From NCBI GenBank assembly GCA_945870185.1, contig CAMBRK010000009.1:23491-87490 (forward strand): DNA of 64,000 nucleotides. Direction: 5' to 3'. A program made the position numbers and the translations under genes. The notes under the pieces were generated by a model. The model was not told where the DNA came from and made no database searches. It saw nothing but the letters and a program-made list of their open reading frames with translations. The number at the start of each line of letters is the position of its first letter. Position 1 is the first letter of the stretch. Positions 54,407 through 63,999 of the stretch are shown here, piece after piece. The stretch is from Aureispira sp. CCB-QB1. GTDB lineage: Bacteria > Bacteroidota > Bacteroidia > Chitinophagales > Saprospiraceae.

Positions 54407-55840
54407 TTATGGTTGGTCTACGATCTCTCCTCTCAATGATCCTGAGGTAGCTGATATTACCTTTACCCAAGTATATTCTCCTGCCTTAAGTCCATCTCTT
54501 TTAGGGAAGTTGATCATTTTGTTTTGGGAGTTTCTACCCTTAAATTCCAAATTAGATCTCTTACTGTCACCTTCTATTAAGACTTTAAAAGTTTTACCTA
54601 TGTCTTTTAGATTTACTTGTAGAGATGTCTCCACTTGCAAGTCTACGATTTCCTGAAGCCTTCTTTTTTTAATAACTTCAGGGATGTCGTCTTTTAATTT
54701 TTTCGCTGCAAGCGTACCAGGTCTTTCAGAATAGAAAAACATGTAGGACATGCTGTATTGGGCATATCGAATCATACTCAAGGTATCTTGATGTTCTTCC
54801 TCTGTTTCCGTACAAAAGCCCGTAATCATATCTGATGAAATAGTGCAGTCAGGTATGATTCTATAAATACTATCAACACGTTCCATATACCATTCTCGAT
54901 CATAAGTTCGATTCATCAATTCTAGAATTCGACTATTTCCAGACTGAACAGGTAAATGGATGTATTTACAGATATTTTCGTATTTGGCTATGGTATGCAA
55001 TACTTCATCCGTGATATCTTTTGGATGTGAGGTCGAGAATCTAACTCTCAAATCCGGATGTACCAAAGCTACCCTTTCCAAAAGCTGAGCGAAATTGACA
55101 TGTTCTGTTCCTTCGGGATTGGACCACTTGTAAGAATCTACGTTTTGGCCTAAAAGCGTGATATCTCTGAATCCTCTTTCGTAGAGATCAGTTGCCTCTG
55201 CTACGATACTGTATGCATCTCTGCTACGTTCTCTACCCCGAGTGAAAGGTACTACACAAAAAGAACACATGTTGTCGCATCCTCTCATGATGGAAATAAA
55301 ACCTACAATGCCATTACTATCCAACCTTAGGGGTGAAATATCGGCATAGGTCTCTTCTCTAGAAAGGAGTACATTGATGCCACGTTCGCCTTCATCTGCT
55401 TTAGCCAGAAGATTGGGTAAATCTCTGTAAGCATCGGGTCCAACTACGATGTCTACCAGCTTTTCTTCTTCCATAAGCTTGGACTTGAGTCGCTCTGCCA
55501 TACAACCGAGCACACCGATCATCATATCGGGCTTTTTGGTTTTCAGACTATTGAATATTTTGAGCCTGTTGCGGACGGTGTCTTCTGCTTTTTCACGTAT
55601 AGAACACGTATTGACCAAGATAAGGTCCGCCTGATCCATTTCTCTGGTAGGGCCAAATCCTTCGCCTGCTAGTATAGAAGCTACGATCTCAGAATCACTA
55701 AAATTCATAGCACATCCATAAGATTCTATATAAAACTTCCTTCCGGTAGATACATTTTGATCAAAATATAGTACCTCGCCTTGTTTTGATTCGTCTATCT
55801 CTTTTTTGACACCCAAAAGGGTCACATTATCGTCGTACAT
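54407..55840 (-). CDS. miaB: tRNA-2-methylthio-N6-isopentenyladenosine synthase
   Basis: About 477 aa from the ATG at 55840. Radical-SAM enzyme that adds the methylthio group at A37 of tRNAs reading UNN codons. The N-terminal UPF0004 domain ligates one Fe-S cluster through Cys43, Cys79 and Cys113 (SYGCAMN, NTCSIR, LGCMAER). The radical-SAM cluster is CX3CX2C at 188/192/195 ([10 protein letters not shown]). A TRAM domain closes the protein ([19 protein letters not shown]). Residues 1-30 are an acidic extension. An in-frame ATG at 55873 would add 11 residues that fit no family pattern. Confidence 0.95.
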   Translation of the reverse strand: MYDDNVTLLGVKKEIDESKQGEVLYFDQNVSTGRKFYIESYGCAMNFSDSEIVASILAGEGFGPTREMDQADLILVNTCSIREKAEDTVRNRLKIFNSLKTKKPDMMIGVLGCMAERLKSKLMEEEKLVDIVVGPDAYRDLPNLLAKADEGERGINVLLSREETYADISPLRLDSNGIVGFISIMRGCDNMCSFCVVPFTRGRERSRDAYSIVAEATDLYERGFRDITLLGQNVDSYKWSNPEGTEHVNFAQLLERVALVHPDLRVRFSTSHPKDITDEVLHTIAKYENICKYIHLPVQSGNSRILELMNRTYDREWYMERVDSIYRIIPDCTISSDMITGFCTETEEEHQDTLSMIRYAQYSMSYMFFYSERPGTLAAKKLKDDIPEVIKKRRLQEIVDLQVETSLQVNLKDIGKTFKVLIEGDSKRSNLEFKGRNSQNKMINFPKRDGLKAGEYTWVKVISATSGSLRGEIVDQP

Positions 55841-55862
55841 TATACAGTGCTGATTTGAAGCG

Positions 55863-55896
55863 CAAAAATACAATAATTACTTAGAATTATGACAAA
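55863..55896 (-). promoter_or_regulatory. Promoter upstream of miaB
   Basis: On the minus strand TATTTTTG (complement of 55863-55870) fits the -7 element TAnnTTTG, and a TTTG (complement of 55893-55896) lies 22 nt further upstream, close to the usual -33 spacing. The -7 box ends about 22 nt before the ATG. Confidence 0.5.
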
Positions 55897-55978
55897 ATGG
55901 CAGGATAAATGAAGTGAAAATAGTTTAAAAAATAGCTTAATGGGAGTGATGAACGTAGAAGGCGTTAAAAACTAATTA

Positions 55979-57985
55979 TTACATTTGCAAAGTGAGACCC
56001 ACATACACGCTTCTGCCCCAGTGTAGATTTTGTTGGTTACTGGCTTCTATGTGGATTCCATTGTTATTGTTGACTTGGAGTTGTCTGATATCAAAGATGT
56101 TTTTTACACCAGCATTGAGCCTTACTTTATTTTTGAAGAGCTGCGCTGAAAGTCCGGAGTTGAGCATATTCCAAGTATCTGTTGACCCTTGTTGTGTTTT
56201 TCCATCCTGATTATAGAAAAAAGGTGTTTTACCGGTACGTTTATGCCAGATATTCCAATGCAATCTATTTTTCATAAAGCTAATGGTCACATCATTAGAC
56301 CAATCCGTAGACCAAAGCAATGCACCTTTTTCTACTTCTACATTGTCATTGGTATTATTAAAACCAGTAGTAATGGCTTCTGACTGTATTTTGAGCCAGT
56401 CTTCATATTGGTATGTCAATTTCATGCCGCCACCGAGTGTTTTCCAGATATCTACGTTTTGATATTCGTAATGGACAGGGCCAAGTGCGGTAAGGATGAT
56501 CCTATCTTGAACGTTATTTAAAAAACCAGTTTGTGTCAATGTTAATGTTGAAGGTTTCGTTTTGATGATATCCCAAGTTATTTCACTTCTGAGATTGACT
56601 GACCTTTCAGGTTTTAGATTTGGATTTCCGGTGACAAAGTGGTTGATATCTATAAAAGAGAAGAACAATTCCTTGATAGCTGGAGACCTGAAACCATAAG
56701 CCCAAGAAAACCTCCATTGTACAGGAAGATTGGGTGACCAATGTAGCCATGTAGATGGTGTGACTGCTGATCCATACCTGAGATTATAGGTAGCCCGTGC
56801 ACCTGTTTGTAAGGTTAGTTGTGGAAGTATTTGTATTTTTCCACTGGCAAAAATCCCCAAATCATTGGTGTATGCCTTTCCTTTTTCATTGAGTGTAGTA
56901 TCTGCAAGTCTGGTACCGGTGGCAAACTCATAATAATTTTCCAAGCCCAACATATAGTTCCATTTTCTGGATTTTTGGTCACTTGCAAAGGTAAATCTGG
57001 TAAGCGCACCTTGAGCGGTAGAGGTATCTTGCATACCTACTAATAATTCATTAATATCGTTATCAAAGTCGTATCGATAGGAGTTTTTGATACGTTGAAA
57101 GGTATTCCATGCTACAGTACCTTGTATCAAATTTTTCTTTTTTGTCCAATGCTCCCCATGCAAACTCAAATCTAAACGGTCGGTAAAAAAATAATCATCA
57201 AAAGCGTAAGGTTTAAATTGAAGCCTTTTTTTATCCCCTAAATTATCGACAGATTCTGTAAGAATATTGGTGGTAAACCTGAAATCAGTGCGGTCTGATG
57301 GCATATATCTAATCAATCCGCGTCCTGATCTTTGTTTTTTGGGATTCCATAGTTGGTCTCTACCCATGGAAGTGTCAGTAGCAGGGACAAAGTCTTGAAG
57401 GTTGCCTGAAAGTTGCATGATCCATTTGTTGGCTGCATATCCTATGCGTCCTGTAAGTTGCCTAAACCCATTGGATTCATATTGGCCAGTAACTTCGGAG
57501 TCTAACTTTTTGAGTTGACTTTTTTTAGTAATAATATTAATAACTCCACCTGATGCATCGGAACCATATAATAAAGATTGAGCACCTTCTATGATTTCCA
57601 CTTTTTGGATGGCATTTAACGGGATTTGTCCAGCATCTACGTTTCCGTTGAGTCTTCCTACGATCGGAACTCCATCAACTAGGATTTTTATATTTTCGCC
57701 CCGGAGCGCATTGATGCTCAATACACTGCCCAAAATTGGGTCTTGAGCTACTCTGATATTCGTTTCTGTCTGAAGTAACTCTTGTAGACTTACCAATGAT
57801 CTTTGCTCTATGGTTTTTCGATTGAGAATTTTTACAGAGTTGACCGTTTGTCGGGTATCGGTAGGTGTAAATTGAGCAGTAATCACCACCTGATCCAAAT
57901 CTTTGCCCATACCCAAGGAATCAGACTGACTGGATACCTGGTTTAAAAAGAAAGTGGTTAATATGGTGATTACTACTCTATACAT
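55979..57985 (-). CDS. TonB-dependent receptor, HmuR-like
   Basis: 668-aa outer-membrane receptor. Signal peptide 1-19, then plug domain (LDQVVITAQFTPTDTRQTVNSVKI, LLQTETNIRVAQDPILGSVLSINALRG, EIIEGAQSLLYGSDASGGVINIITKK, quoted in parts). In the barrel the pair FRSP (AYGFRSPAIKELFF) and NPNL (VTGNPNLKPERS) resembles the FRAP and NPNL boxes of haem receptors. The last residue region ends in VGLTLQM. It begins 5 nt after an HmuY-like gene, so haem or a similar compound is the most likely substrate. The carboxypeptidase-regulatory domain of the SusC type is absent. Confidence 0.85.
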   Translation of the reverse strand: MYRVVITILTTFFLNQVSSQSDSLGMGKDLDQVVITAQFTPTDTRQTVNSVKILNRKTIEQRSLVSLQELLQTETNIRVAQDPILGSVLSINALRGENIKILVDGVPIVGRLNGNVDAGQIPLNAIQKVEIIEGAQSLLYGSDASGGVINIITKKSQLKKLDSEVTGQYESNGFRQLTGRIGYAANKWIMQLSGNLQDFVPATDTSMGRDQLWNPKKQRSGRGLIRYMPSDRTDFRFTTNILTESVDNLGDKKRLQFKPYAFDDYFFTDRLDLSLHGEHWTKKKNLIQGTVAWNTFQRIKNSYRYDFDNDINELLVGMQDTSTAQGALTRFTFASDQKSRKWNYMLGLENYYEFATGTRLADTTLNEKGKAYTNDLGIFASGKIQILPQLTLQTGARATYNLRYGSAVTPSTWLHWSPNLPVQWRFSWAYGFRSPAIKELFFSFIDINHFVTGNPNLKPERSVNLRSEITWDIIKTKPSTLTLTQTGFLNNVQDRIILTALGPVHYEYQNVDIWKTLGGGMKLTYQYEDWLKIQSEAITTGFNNTNDNVEVEKGALLWSTDWSNDVTISFMKNRLHWNIWHKRTGKTPFFYNQDGKTQQGSTDTWNMLNSGLSAQLFKNKVRLNAGVKNIFDIRQLQVNNNNGIHIEASNQQNLHWGRSVYVGLTLQM

Positions 57986-57990
57986 TAAAA

Positions 57991-59271
57991 TTAGATTTTG
58001 ACTACTTTTTTACTTACTGATTGGGATCCGGCGATGATATTCACAAAATAAACACCGGGATTCCATTCGTTCGTATTGATTGTAAATACATTCAACCCAT
58101 TATTGGTGTTTACATTTTGATTGATGATCATTCTACCTGCGGCATCAGAAACATACATTTGCATTTGGGAGTAAATATCATTTTGGATGTCTAATGAAAT
58201 GATCAATTCGTCTTGTACAGGATTAGGAAAAATACCTGTGTCTACTCCTTTGATATCATTTGATGATGAAATGCCTAAGTCTGTCTTATTGAATACAGCT
58301 ATTCCAGTAGCAGCGCCTTCGAAATCGATAAAAACCAATTTCCAAACTCTGTTATCTGCAGTTTTCACAAAAAAAGCTCTGTCTGCAGCCATAGACCAGC
58401 TCGTGCCTACCAATGTTTTCCAGTCATGGCCAATGACATCTGTTCTGGTCGAATATTGATTTGCATAATCAGCTTCTTTGACCGTATCAGTATTAACTCC
58501 TTTAGCTACTGCAGTCTTTACTCCGATCCCCGTCAAAACACCCGTTACATTGTATTGCTGCTCTATGGTACCGTTAGGATCTTTGGCCAATGATGAATAC
58601 CGTCCATACATCAAATCAAACCCACCCTGAGGCAAAATATCGACCACACTGTTGGTTGCAAAACTGAAAAATATCAATTTTTGTCCTTTGTTGTCGGTCA
58701 TTTTATTGATTGTTTTAGTTACTTCATTAGCACCATTGATGTCAGCATATTTTAGAGTATATGTTGTTCCTGTCAGCGTTTCGATTTTTATTTTTTTGAA
58801 GTTTCCATTTCTAAGCTTAAGGATAAAAACAGACTTTCCTTCTACTCTTTGCATTTGTGGATTGTATTTTCCCCACCCAAAATCAAAAGGGTCTGTCTTG
58901 ACTCTACCTTCATTAAAGGCTCCAAAATTCCAAGACTCTTCACTATTTAGGTATTTATTGTCCTTGATGGCTTCTACATCGAACGCAATACTAAAATCGC
59001 CAGATTTGGTATCATAAAGTTCGGTAGTAGGCACGTTTTGGCCCATGGTACTGCCAGATGACTCATTGATAAAGATACCTGCATCCTGGAAACCATATGC
59101 CGTGAAGGCCAAGTCCCAAGCATCATTACTGACTTGCTTTTCAGTACCATCCAAGATGCGTACATAACTTTGTCTGTTGTATCCAGGTCCCGTGCTTATT
59201 TCCTGAAAGTTTTGTGCAGAAACAGTTGCTACACAACTTACAAAAACTAAAAGTGTAAAAAATTTATTCAT
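57991..59271 (-). CDS. HmuY-like protein with T9SS type A sorting domain
   Basis: 426-aa secreted protein. Signal peptide 1-19 (VSAQ). Residues about 25-345 match HmuY-family features: NDAWDLAFTAYGFQD, ESWNFGAFNEG, GQKLIFFSFATN, GGFDLMYGRYSSL, and repeated W-D-L-x-F strands of an all-beta haem-binding fold. The C-terminal 80 residues form a type A sorting domain (GIFPNPVQDELIISLD, SDAAGRMIINQN, NPGVYFVNI, SVSKKVVKI). HmuY of Porphyromonas is a lipoprotein; here the protein is instead tagged for type IX export. It probably delivers haem to the TonB receptor that follows. Confidence 0.8.
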   Translation of the reverse strand: MNKFFTLLVFVSCVATVSAQNFQEISTGPGYNRQSYVRILDGTEKQVSNDAWDLAFTAYGFQDAGIFINESSGSTMGQNVPTTELYDTKSGDFSIAFDVEAIKDNKYLNSEESWNFGAFNEGRVKTDPFDFGWGKYNPQMQRVEGKSVFILKLRNGNFKKIKIETLTGTTYTLKYADINGANEVTKTINKMTDNKGQKLIFFSFATNSVVDILPQGGFDLMYGRYSSLAKDPNGTIEQQYNVTGVLTGIGVKTAVAKGVNTDTVKEADYANQYSTRTDVIGHDWKTLVGTSWSMAADRAFFVKTADNRVWKLVFIDFEGAATGIAVFNKTDLGISSSNDIKGVDTGIFPNPVQDELIISLDIQNDIYSQMQMYVSDAAGRMIINQNVNTNNGLNVFTINTNEWNPGVYFVNIIAGSQSVSKKVVKI

Positions 59272-59301
59272 GATTTATAATTTGTCTATTGAATGAAGTC
59301 G

Positions 59302-59309
59302 CAAAGGTA
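59302..59309 (-). promoter_or_regulatory. -7 box upstream of the HmuY-like gene
   Basis: TACCTTTG on the minus strand (complement of 59302-59309) fits TAnnTTTG and lies 30 nt from the start codon. The same octamer occurs before the PfkB gene. No -33 at standard spacing. Confidence 0.4.
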
Positions 59310-59498
59310 ACATCAAACATAGCTGCAGTGGTCTATTATTATTGTCAAAAGAATGTCATAAAAGGGGAGTAGTCAATGAGGAAAATAAATTCAATTTGCA
59401 GCGGTGAGGAGAAGTATTATAAAACATCTCTTTTTTAGCATGTAGATTACTAAGCTAAAATTCGTTCTTATTTTGTAGTTTTGTCCAAAAATAAAATC

Positions 59499-61373
59499 AT
59501 GGCCCGAAAATATCTGTTTCTAATCTTATGCATTGGGGTTTGTAGTCAAAATAGACTACAGTCTCAGAACATTATCCCACAGCCTGTCTCAATCGCTACA
59601 GAAAATGGCTCCTTAGGGTTTGATAGCAATCTGCCTGTCATTTTAGATGATAATGACCAGGAACAAAAAAGGATGGAGCCACATATCACTAACTTGTATG
59701 AATCATTGGGCGTTAAAGTACTCTCAAGTCCAAATGCTAATGGTGCCGCATTGAGATTGATCAATAACAAACAGGCAAATACAAAACTCGGTAATGAAGG
59801 ATATTTGTTGGACATCAACTCTATGGGTATATCTATCAGTGCCAATGCCTTTGGAGGCTATTTCAACGCATTGCAGACGCTCAAACAATTGCTACCTGTT
59901 AACCCTTCGAATAACAGAATAGCTCTTCCATTCCTTTCAATAGAAGATTATCCCAGGTTTGGATGGCGTGGCTTGATGCTCGATGTGAGTCGCCACTTTT
60001 TTTCAGTGGAAGATGTTAAGAGGTATATAAATCAAATGGTCCAATATAAATTTAATGTGTTCCATTGGCACCTGACAGATGATGAAGGCTGGCGAATAGA
60101 AATAAAATCATTGCCAAAACTAACTTCAGTAGGAGCATGGAGAGTGGAGAGAATTGGTTCATTCGGTGAAGGTAGAGTTTTCCCAAAACCAGGTGAAAAA
60201 GCCACATACGGCGGATTTTACACCCATGAGCAAATCAAAGATGTAATCGCATATGCCAAAGAGCGCAATGTAACTGTTGTGCCGGAAATTGACATGCCCG
60301 GACATTGTATGGCAGTGCTCGCTGCTTATCCTGAATTGTCAGTAAACAAAACGCCAAAATTTGTCAATCCTGGTAGCAAGTTTAGCGAATGGTATGGCGA
60401 CGGTACTTTCAAGATGTTGATAGAAAACACACTCGATCCTACCAATGAAAAAGTTTATGAATTCGCAGAAAAGGTCATGACGGAAGTAGCTACACTTTTC
60501 CCAGGTGAGTATATCCATATGGGAGGAGATGAATGTTATAAAGGATATTGGGAAGAAAGTAAAGATGTACAAGCTTTTATGAAAAAGAACAAGATCAAAG
60601 ACGTACATGATTTGCAGAGTTATTTTGTCAAAAGGATAGAAAAGATTGTCAAAGCTAAAGGTAAAAAACTTATAGGCTGGGATGAGATATTGGAAGGTGA
60701 GCTACCATCAGATGCTACTGTCATGTCATGGAGAGGAATGAAAGGAGGTATTGAAGCCGCGCACAAAGGTCATAAAGTGGTAATGTCACCGACGACATTT
60801 GCTTATCTGGACTATACACAGGGAGACAGAAGTGTTGAAACCAATATATACGCTGATCTCTCATTAGAAAAAAGTTATGAGTTTGAACCGGTACCTGATG
60901 GAGTCAATCCTTCATTGATATTAGGTGGCCAGGCCAATCTATGGACTGAAGCAATACCACATCTAGATTATGCGATGTATATGACCTATCCGCGGGCATT
61001 GGCAACTTCAGAATCATTGTGGACACCTGCATCTTCTAAAAATTGGAAAAAGTTTGTACATCGTGTCGAGCATCATTTTGACCGTTTTGACAATCAGCAA
61101 ACCACAATTTGTAAGGCCATATATGATCCTGTGATACAAGTAAAAAAGAAAGAAGATGGTAATTATCTAAGTTTAAAATCTGATGTCGAAGGAGCAGAAA
61201 TCAGATATTCAACTGACAATACTTATCCATTAGAAAGGGCAGCACTATACAATACAGAATTCAGATTGCCTGAAGGTAAATATTTGCTTCGTACTCAGCT
61301 TTTCAGGCAAGGAAAACCAATAGGAAGGATGCTTACTATTCCTATCGATGAGTTAATTAAAAGGGCAAAATGA
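59499..61373 (+). CDS. Beta-N-acetylhexosaminidase, GH20
   Basis: About 624 aa from the ATG at 59499 (the TTG at 59481 adds six residues with no benefit). Signal peptide, then GH20b beta domain (to about 150), then the GH20 barrel: RFGWRGLMLDVSRHFFSVEDVKRYINQM, quoted in part, FHWHLTDDEGWRIEIK, and the catalytic Asp-Glu pair in HMGGDECYKGYW. The C-terminal 70 residues are a chitobiase_C domain (GAEIRYSTDNTYPLER). It releases terminal GlcNAc or GalNAc from chito-oligosaccharides or glycoproteins in the periplasm or on the surface. It stands alone, divergent from the HmuY-like gene. Confidence 0.95.
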   Translation: MARKYLFLILCIGVCSQNRLQSQNIIPQPVSIATENGSLGFDSNLPVILDDNDQEQKRMEPHITNLYESLGVKVLSSPNANGAALRLINNKQANTKLGNEGYLLDINSMGISISANAFGGYFNALQTLKQLLPVNPSNNRIALPFLSIEDYPRFGWRGLMLDVSRHFFSVEDVKRYINQMVQYKFNVFHWHLTDDEGWRIEIKSLPKLTSVGAWRVERIGSFGEGRVFPKPGEKATYGGFYTHEQIKDVIAYAKERNVTVVPEIDMPGHCMAVLAAYPELSVNKTPKFVNPGSKFSEWYGDGTFKMLIENTLDPTNEKVYEFAEKVMTEVATLFPGEYIHMGGDECYKGYWEESKDVQAFMKKNKIKDVHDLQSYFVKRIEKIVKAKGKKLIGWDEILEGELPSDATVMSWRGMKGGIEAAHKGHKVVMSPTTFAYLDYTQGDRSVETNIYADLSLEKSYEFEPVPDGVNPSLILGGQANLWTEAIPHLDYAMYMTYPRALATSESLWTPASSKNWKKFVHRVEHHFDRFDNQQTTICKAIYDPVIQVKKKEDGNYLSLKSDVEGAEIRYSTDNTYPLERAALYNTEFRLPEGKYLLRTQLFRQGKPIGRMLTIPIDELIKRAK

Positions 61374-61521
61374 TAATTAGGGCTTGCTTTGTGTAATATA
61401 TATTATTGATTATCAATTCTATATGTTTAAATTTATTGATTTCGATGCACGGGAATTTCTGCAAAACTCCTGAATCATTTGCACTTCATTTAAACATTTG
61501 CCTCGAGCCGGCAAGGCTTTT

Positions 61522-61710
61522 ACTTTTTTTCCTGTCAAAAAAAGTAAACAAAAAAGACCAGTTCAAAAAAAGGCGATTGCGAAGCACCGTGCATTCCCGA
61601 GTCAAAATGCTTTTTCTATCGCTTTGATTATCATTCGTTTATTTTTAGTATTCTACAAATGCGATAGACGCACTTTTGACTCTTCATTTACTATCGCTTG
61701 TTTTTTGAAC
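61522..61710. repeat. Fold-back repeat, copy B
   Basis: Starts with a hairpin ACTTTTTTT (61522-61530) and AAAAAAAGT (61537-61545) with a 6-nt loop, like copy A. Then come three nested inverted repeats: GTTCAAAAAAAGGCGAT (61561-61577) with ATCGCTTGTTTTTTGAAC (61693-61710), GAGTCAAAATGC with GCACTTTTGACTC further in, and CTATCGC with GCGATAG innermost. About 150 nt can fold on itself. No coding sense. Confidence 0.6.
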
Positions 61711-61813
61711 GATATCCCATACCAATAGCTGTCTTTAAATTGAATGATTCTGACTTTTTCAGCAGGCCCTAATTAATTTTGGCCAAGTAAATTTAACTCA
61801 TGATTTGTCAAAA

Positions 61814-61850
61814 AAAAAGGAAGGATTTGATCACCAAATCCTTCCTTTTT
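61814..61850 (+). terminator. Strong rho-independent terminator
   Basis: AAAAAGGAAGGATTTG (61814-61829) pairs perfectly with CAAATCCTTCCTTTTT (61835-61850) across a 5-nt loop and ends in T. It probably ends hexosaminidase transcription, although the fold-back repeat now separates the two by 440 bp. The sequence could work on both strands. Confidence 0.82.
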
Positions 61851-61890
61851 AAATATTTATTTTAAATTTAATTATTTTGCTTTGCCGGCA

Positions 61891-61904
61891 TTAACCCACA
61901 TTGC
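61891..61904 (+). repeat. Left terminal inverted repeat of the IS
   Basis: TTAACCCACATTGC, 14 bp, identical to the inverted right end. It lies 192 bp before the transposase start. Confidence 0.85.
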
Positions 61905-62096
61905 TCAGGAAAGCATATAAATTAGTAATTTGAAAAAAGTTATCCACAAAATTCGTTTAATTTGGGGCTATTTTGCGATATTTTGATGTCTTCAATTTTG
62001 TAAGTGATTGATAATCAGATGTAGCATTTTTTGAAAATTGATTTGTAGTACACAGGGGAGTTGCATATGTGGGAGCTATGGTTTTACCTTTGCGGC

Positions 62097-63983
62097 ATGT
62101 ATTTCAAAGCGAGTGGCAGAACAAATCCGGTTACCAAAAAGTACGACAGTTATTACAGACTAGTCGAGAGCTATCGCAATGAGACGGGTCGAATTTGCCA
62201 TAGGACTATATTAAATGTGGGCTATTTGGACGATGAACTTACTCCCGAGCAACTCAATGTCATCGCACGTACATTGACTGATATGTATCAACGCAAACAA
62301 TCTATTTTCCCACAAAATGATCCATTAATTTCTAAATGGATTGCAGAACTATGGGGCAAGATCGTAGGTGGGAAGCGTTTGGATCTGACTGTTTATGACC
62401 CTAATAATAGAATGGTAAATGCTGATACACTCAACCATAGTAATGTCAGAGAGATGGGGGCTGAGTGGATGTGCTACAATACATGGCAACAGTTAGATCT
62501 TGATAAAGTATTGATAGACAATGGATTTAGTGAGCATGATGTACAACTTGCCCAAACACAAGTGATCAGCCGAGCCGTTAACCCTGCTTCAGAACTGGCT
62601 ACAGCTAGGTGGATTCATGAAAATTCGGCTGTCATGGAACTTACAGGCTACGATCCTGAGAAAATGAACAAAGATCGTCTTTACAAGAGTGCTTTAAAGC
62701 TTAGTAGTGTGAAAGAAAAATTAGAGCATCATTTATCCCAAAAGACGAATGAACTCTTTGACATCCAAGACAAAATCATGCTTTATGACCTTACTAATAC
62801 CTATTTTGAAGGCGAAAAACGCAATAGCACACTTGCCAAATATGGGCGGAGTAAAGAAAAGCGGTCAGATTGCAAATTGGTAGTCTTAGCTTTGGTGGTC
62901 AATATTTTTGGATTTATAAAACACTCATCGGTCCATGAAGGCAACTTCTCCGATTGTAAAGATATAGAAAAGGTGATCAATAGCCTAGACTATGCTACAG
63001 GAACTAACAAACCCGTAGTCGTACTAGACGCTGGTATTGCTACCAAAGAAAACCTTGCCATTATAAGAAGTAAAGGATATCACTACCTATGTGTGAGCCG
63101 TACAAAACTAAAAAACTATGTGTTTGACCCAAGTCGGATGGTAGTATATTTAGAAACGAAGTCCAAAAAAGAAGTCGTACTAAAGAAGATACTAAATCCA
63201 GAATATACTGATTATTGCTTAGAAATCACAAGCGAAATGAAGGCGAAGAAAGAGCAAGGGATGAAAACACAGTTTGAAACACGGTATGAAGACGAGCTGA
63301 GTAAAATAAGGGCATCATTAACTAAAAAAGGTGGCGTAAAATTGTCAGACAAAGTAAATCAACGAATCGGCAGAGCCAAACAAAAATACCCATCGGCACA
63401 AGGGCGATACGATATCCAATTGAGTTATGATGAAAAGAACAAAACCGTAACCGAACTAGTTTGGACGAAAATAGAAAAAAAGGATAAGGACACTACGGAT
63501 AATTTAGGCAAATACTTCGTCCGCACGAGCATGGACATGAAAGACGAAGTCATAGTATGGAATGTTTACAATACGATAAGAGAGATAGAAAGCACCTTCC
63601 GAACCCTTAAAACAGACTTGGATTTACGACCAATATATCATAAAAAAGACGAATCAACGATAGCCCATCTAAATTTAGGTTTACTCGCATATTGGCTCGT
63701 CAATACCATACGTCGCCAGTTAAAAAGGAGTGGCATAAATCATAGTTGGACAGAAATAGTCAGAATAGGCAGTACCCAAAAAGTAATCACAACCACAGGC
63801 TATAATAAAGCGGGAAAAGAAATCGTAGTTCGAAAGTGTTCGGAACCAGATACAAAATTAAAAGCATTACAAATAGCCTTAAAGATAAAACACAGACCCT
63901 TCACAAAACTAAAATCTGTAGTACACAAACCGAAACTCAAAAATCTTGCAACACCCATAAACAGGGAACTCTTGTCAGGTTAG
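62097..63983 (+). CDS. IS1634-family DDE transposase
   Basis: About 628 aa from the ATG at 62097 (MYFKASGRTNPVTKKYDSYY); a TTG at 62061 and an ATG at 62067 give longer, non-family N-termini. DDE catalytic residues can be placed: Asp in LYDLTNTYFEGE, Asp in VVLDAGIATKEN, and Glu in IREIESTFRTLKTDL, whose E-x6-K spacing fits the IS4-group signature. A long helical/basic insertion precedes the third. The frame is intact to 3 nt before the right repeat, so the enzyme is probably active. Confidence 0.92.
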   Translation: MYFKASGRTNPVTKKYDSYYRLVESYRNETGRICHRTILNVGYLDDELTPEQLNVIARTLTDMYQRKQSIFPQNDPLISKWIAELWGKIVGGKRLDLTVYDPNNRMVNADTLNHSNVREMGAEWMCYNTWQQLDLDKVLIDNGFSEHDVQLAQTQVISRAVNPASELATARWIHENSAVMELTGYDPEKMNKDRLYKSALKLSSVKEKLEHHLSQKTNELFDIQDKIMLYDLTNTYFEGEKRNSTLAKYGRSKEKRSDCKLVVLALVVNIFGFIKHSSVHEGNFSDCKDIEKVINSLDYATGTNKPVVVLDAGIATKENLAIIRSKGYHYLCVSRTKLKNYVFDPSRMVVYLETKSKKEVVLKKILNPEYTDYCLEITSEMKAKKEQGMKTQFETRYEDELSKIRASLTKKGGVKLSDKVNQRIGRAKQKYPSAQGRYDIQLSYDEKNKTVTELVWTKIEKKDKDTTDNLGKYFVRTSMDMKDEVIVWNVYNTIREIESTFRTLKTDLDLRPIYHKKDESTIAHLNLGLLAYWLVNTIRRQLKRSGINHSWTEIVRIGSTQKVITTTGYNKAGKEIVVRKCSEPDTKLKALQIALKIKHRPFTKLKSVVHKPKLKNLATPINRELLSG

Positions 63984-63985
63984 CA

Positions 63986-63999
63986 CGCAATGTGGGTTA
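63986..63999 (-). repeat. Right terminal inverted repeat of the IS
   Basis: GCAATGTGGGTTAA, the exact reverse complement of the left end. It falls on the last bases given. Confidence 0.85.

Larger units (their letters stand above)
61374..61890. other. Gene-free stretch: fold-back repeat and terminator
   Basis: 517 bp between the hexosaminidase stop and the insertion sequence. It holds the fold-back repeat copy B and a terminator at 61814-61850. Short frames at 61406-61728 arise from the repeat and are not genes. Confidence 0.6.
61891..63999 (+). mobile_element. IS1634-type insertion sequence
   Basis: A left terminal repeat TTAACCCACATTGC (61891-61904) is matched exactly in inverted form by GCAATGTGGGTTAA (63986-63999), giving an element of about 2.1 kb around one transposase gene. 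The right repeat coincides with the end of the sequence, so target duplication cannot be checked. The element appears whole. IS1634 elements of the IS4-like group move by a DDE transposase. Confidence 0.85.

Noticed and set aside
62085..62092. TACCTTTG as the transposase promoter
   Set aside because: It ends 4 nt before the ATG at 62097, so a transcript from it would start inside the coding region. Kept only as part of the octamer observation.
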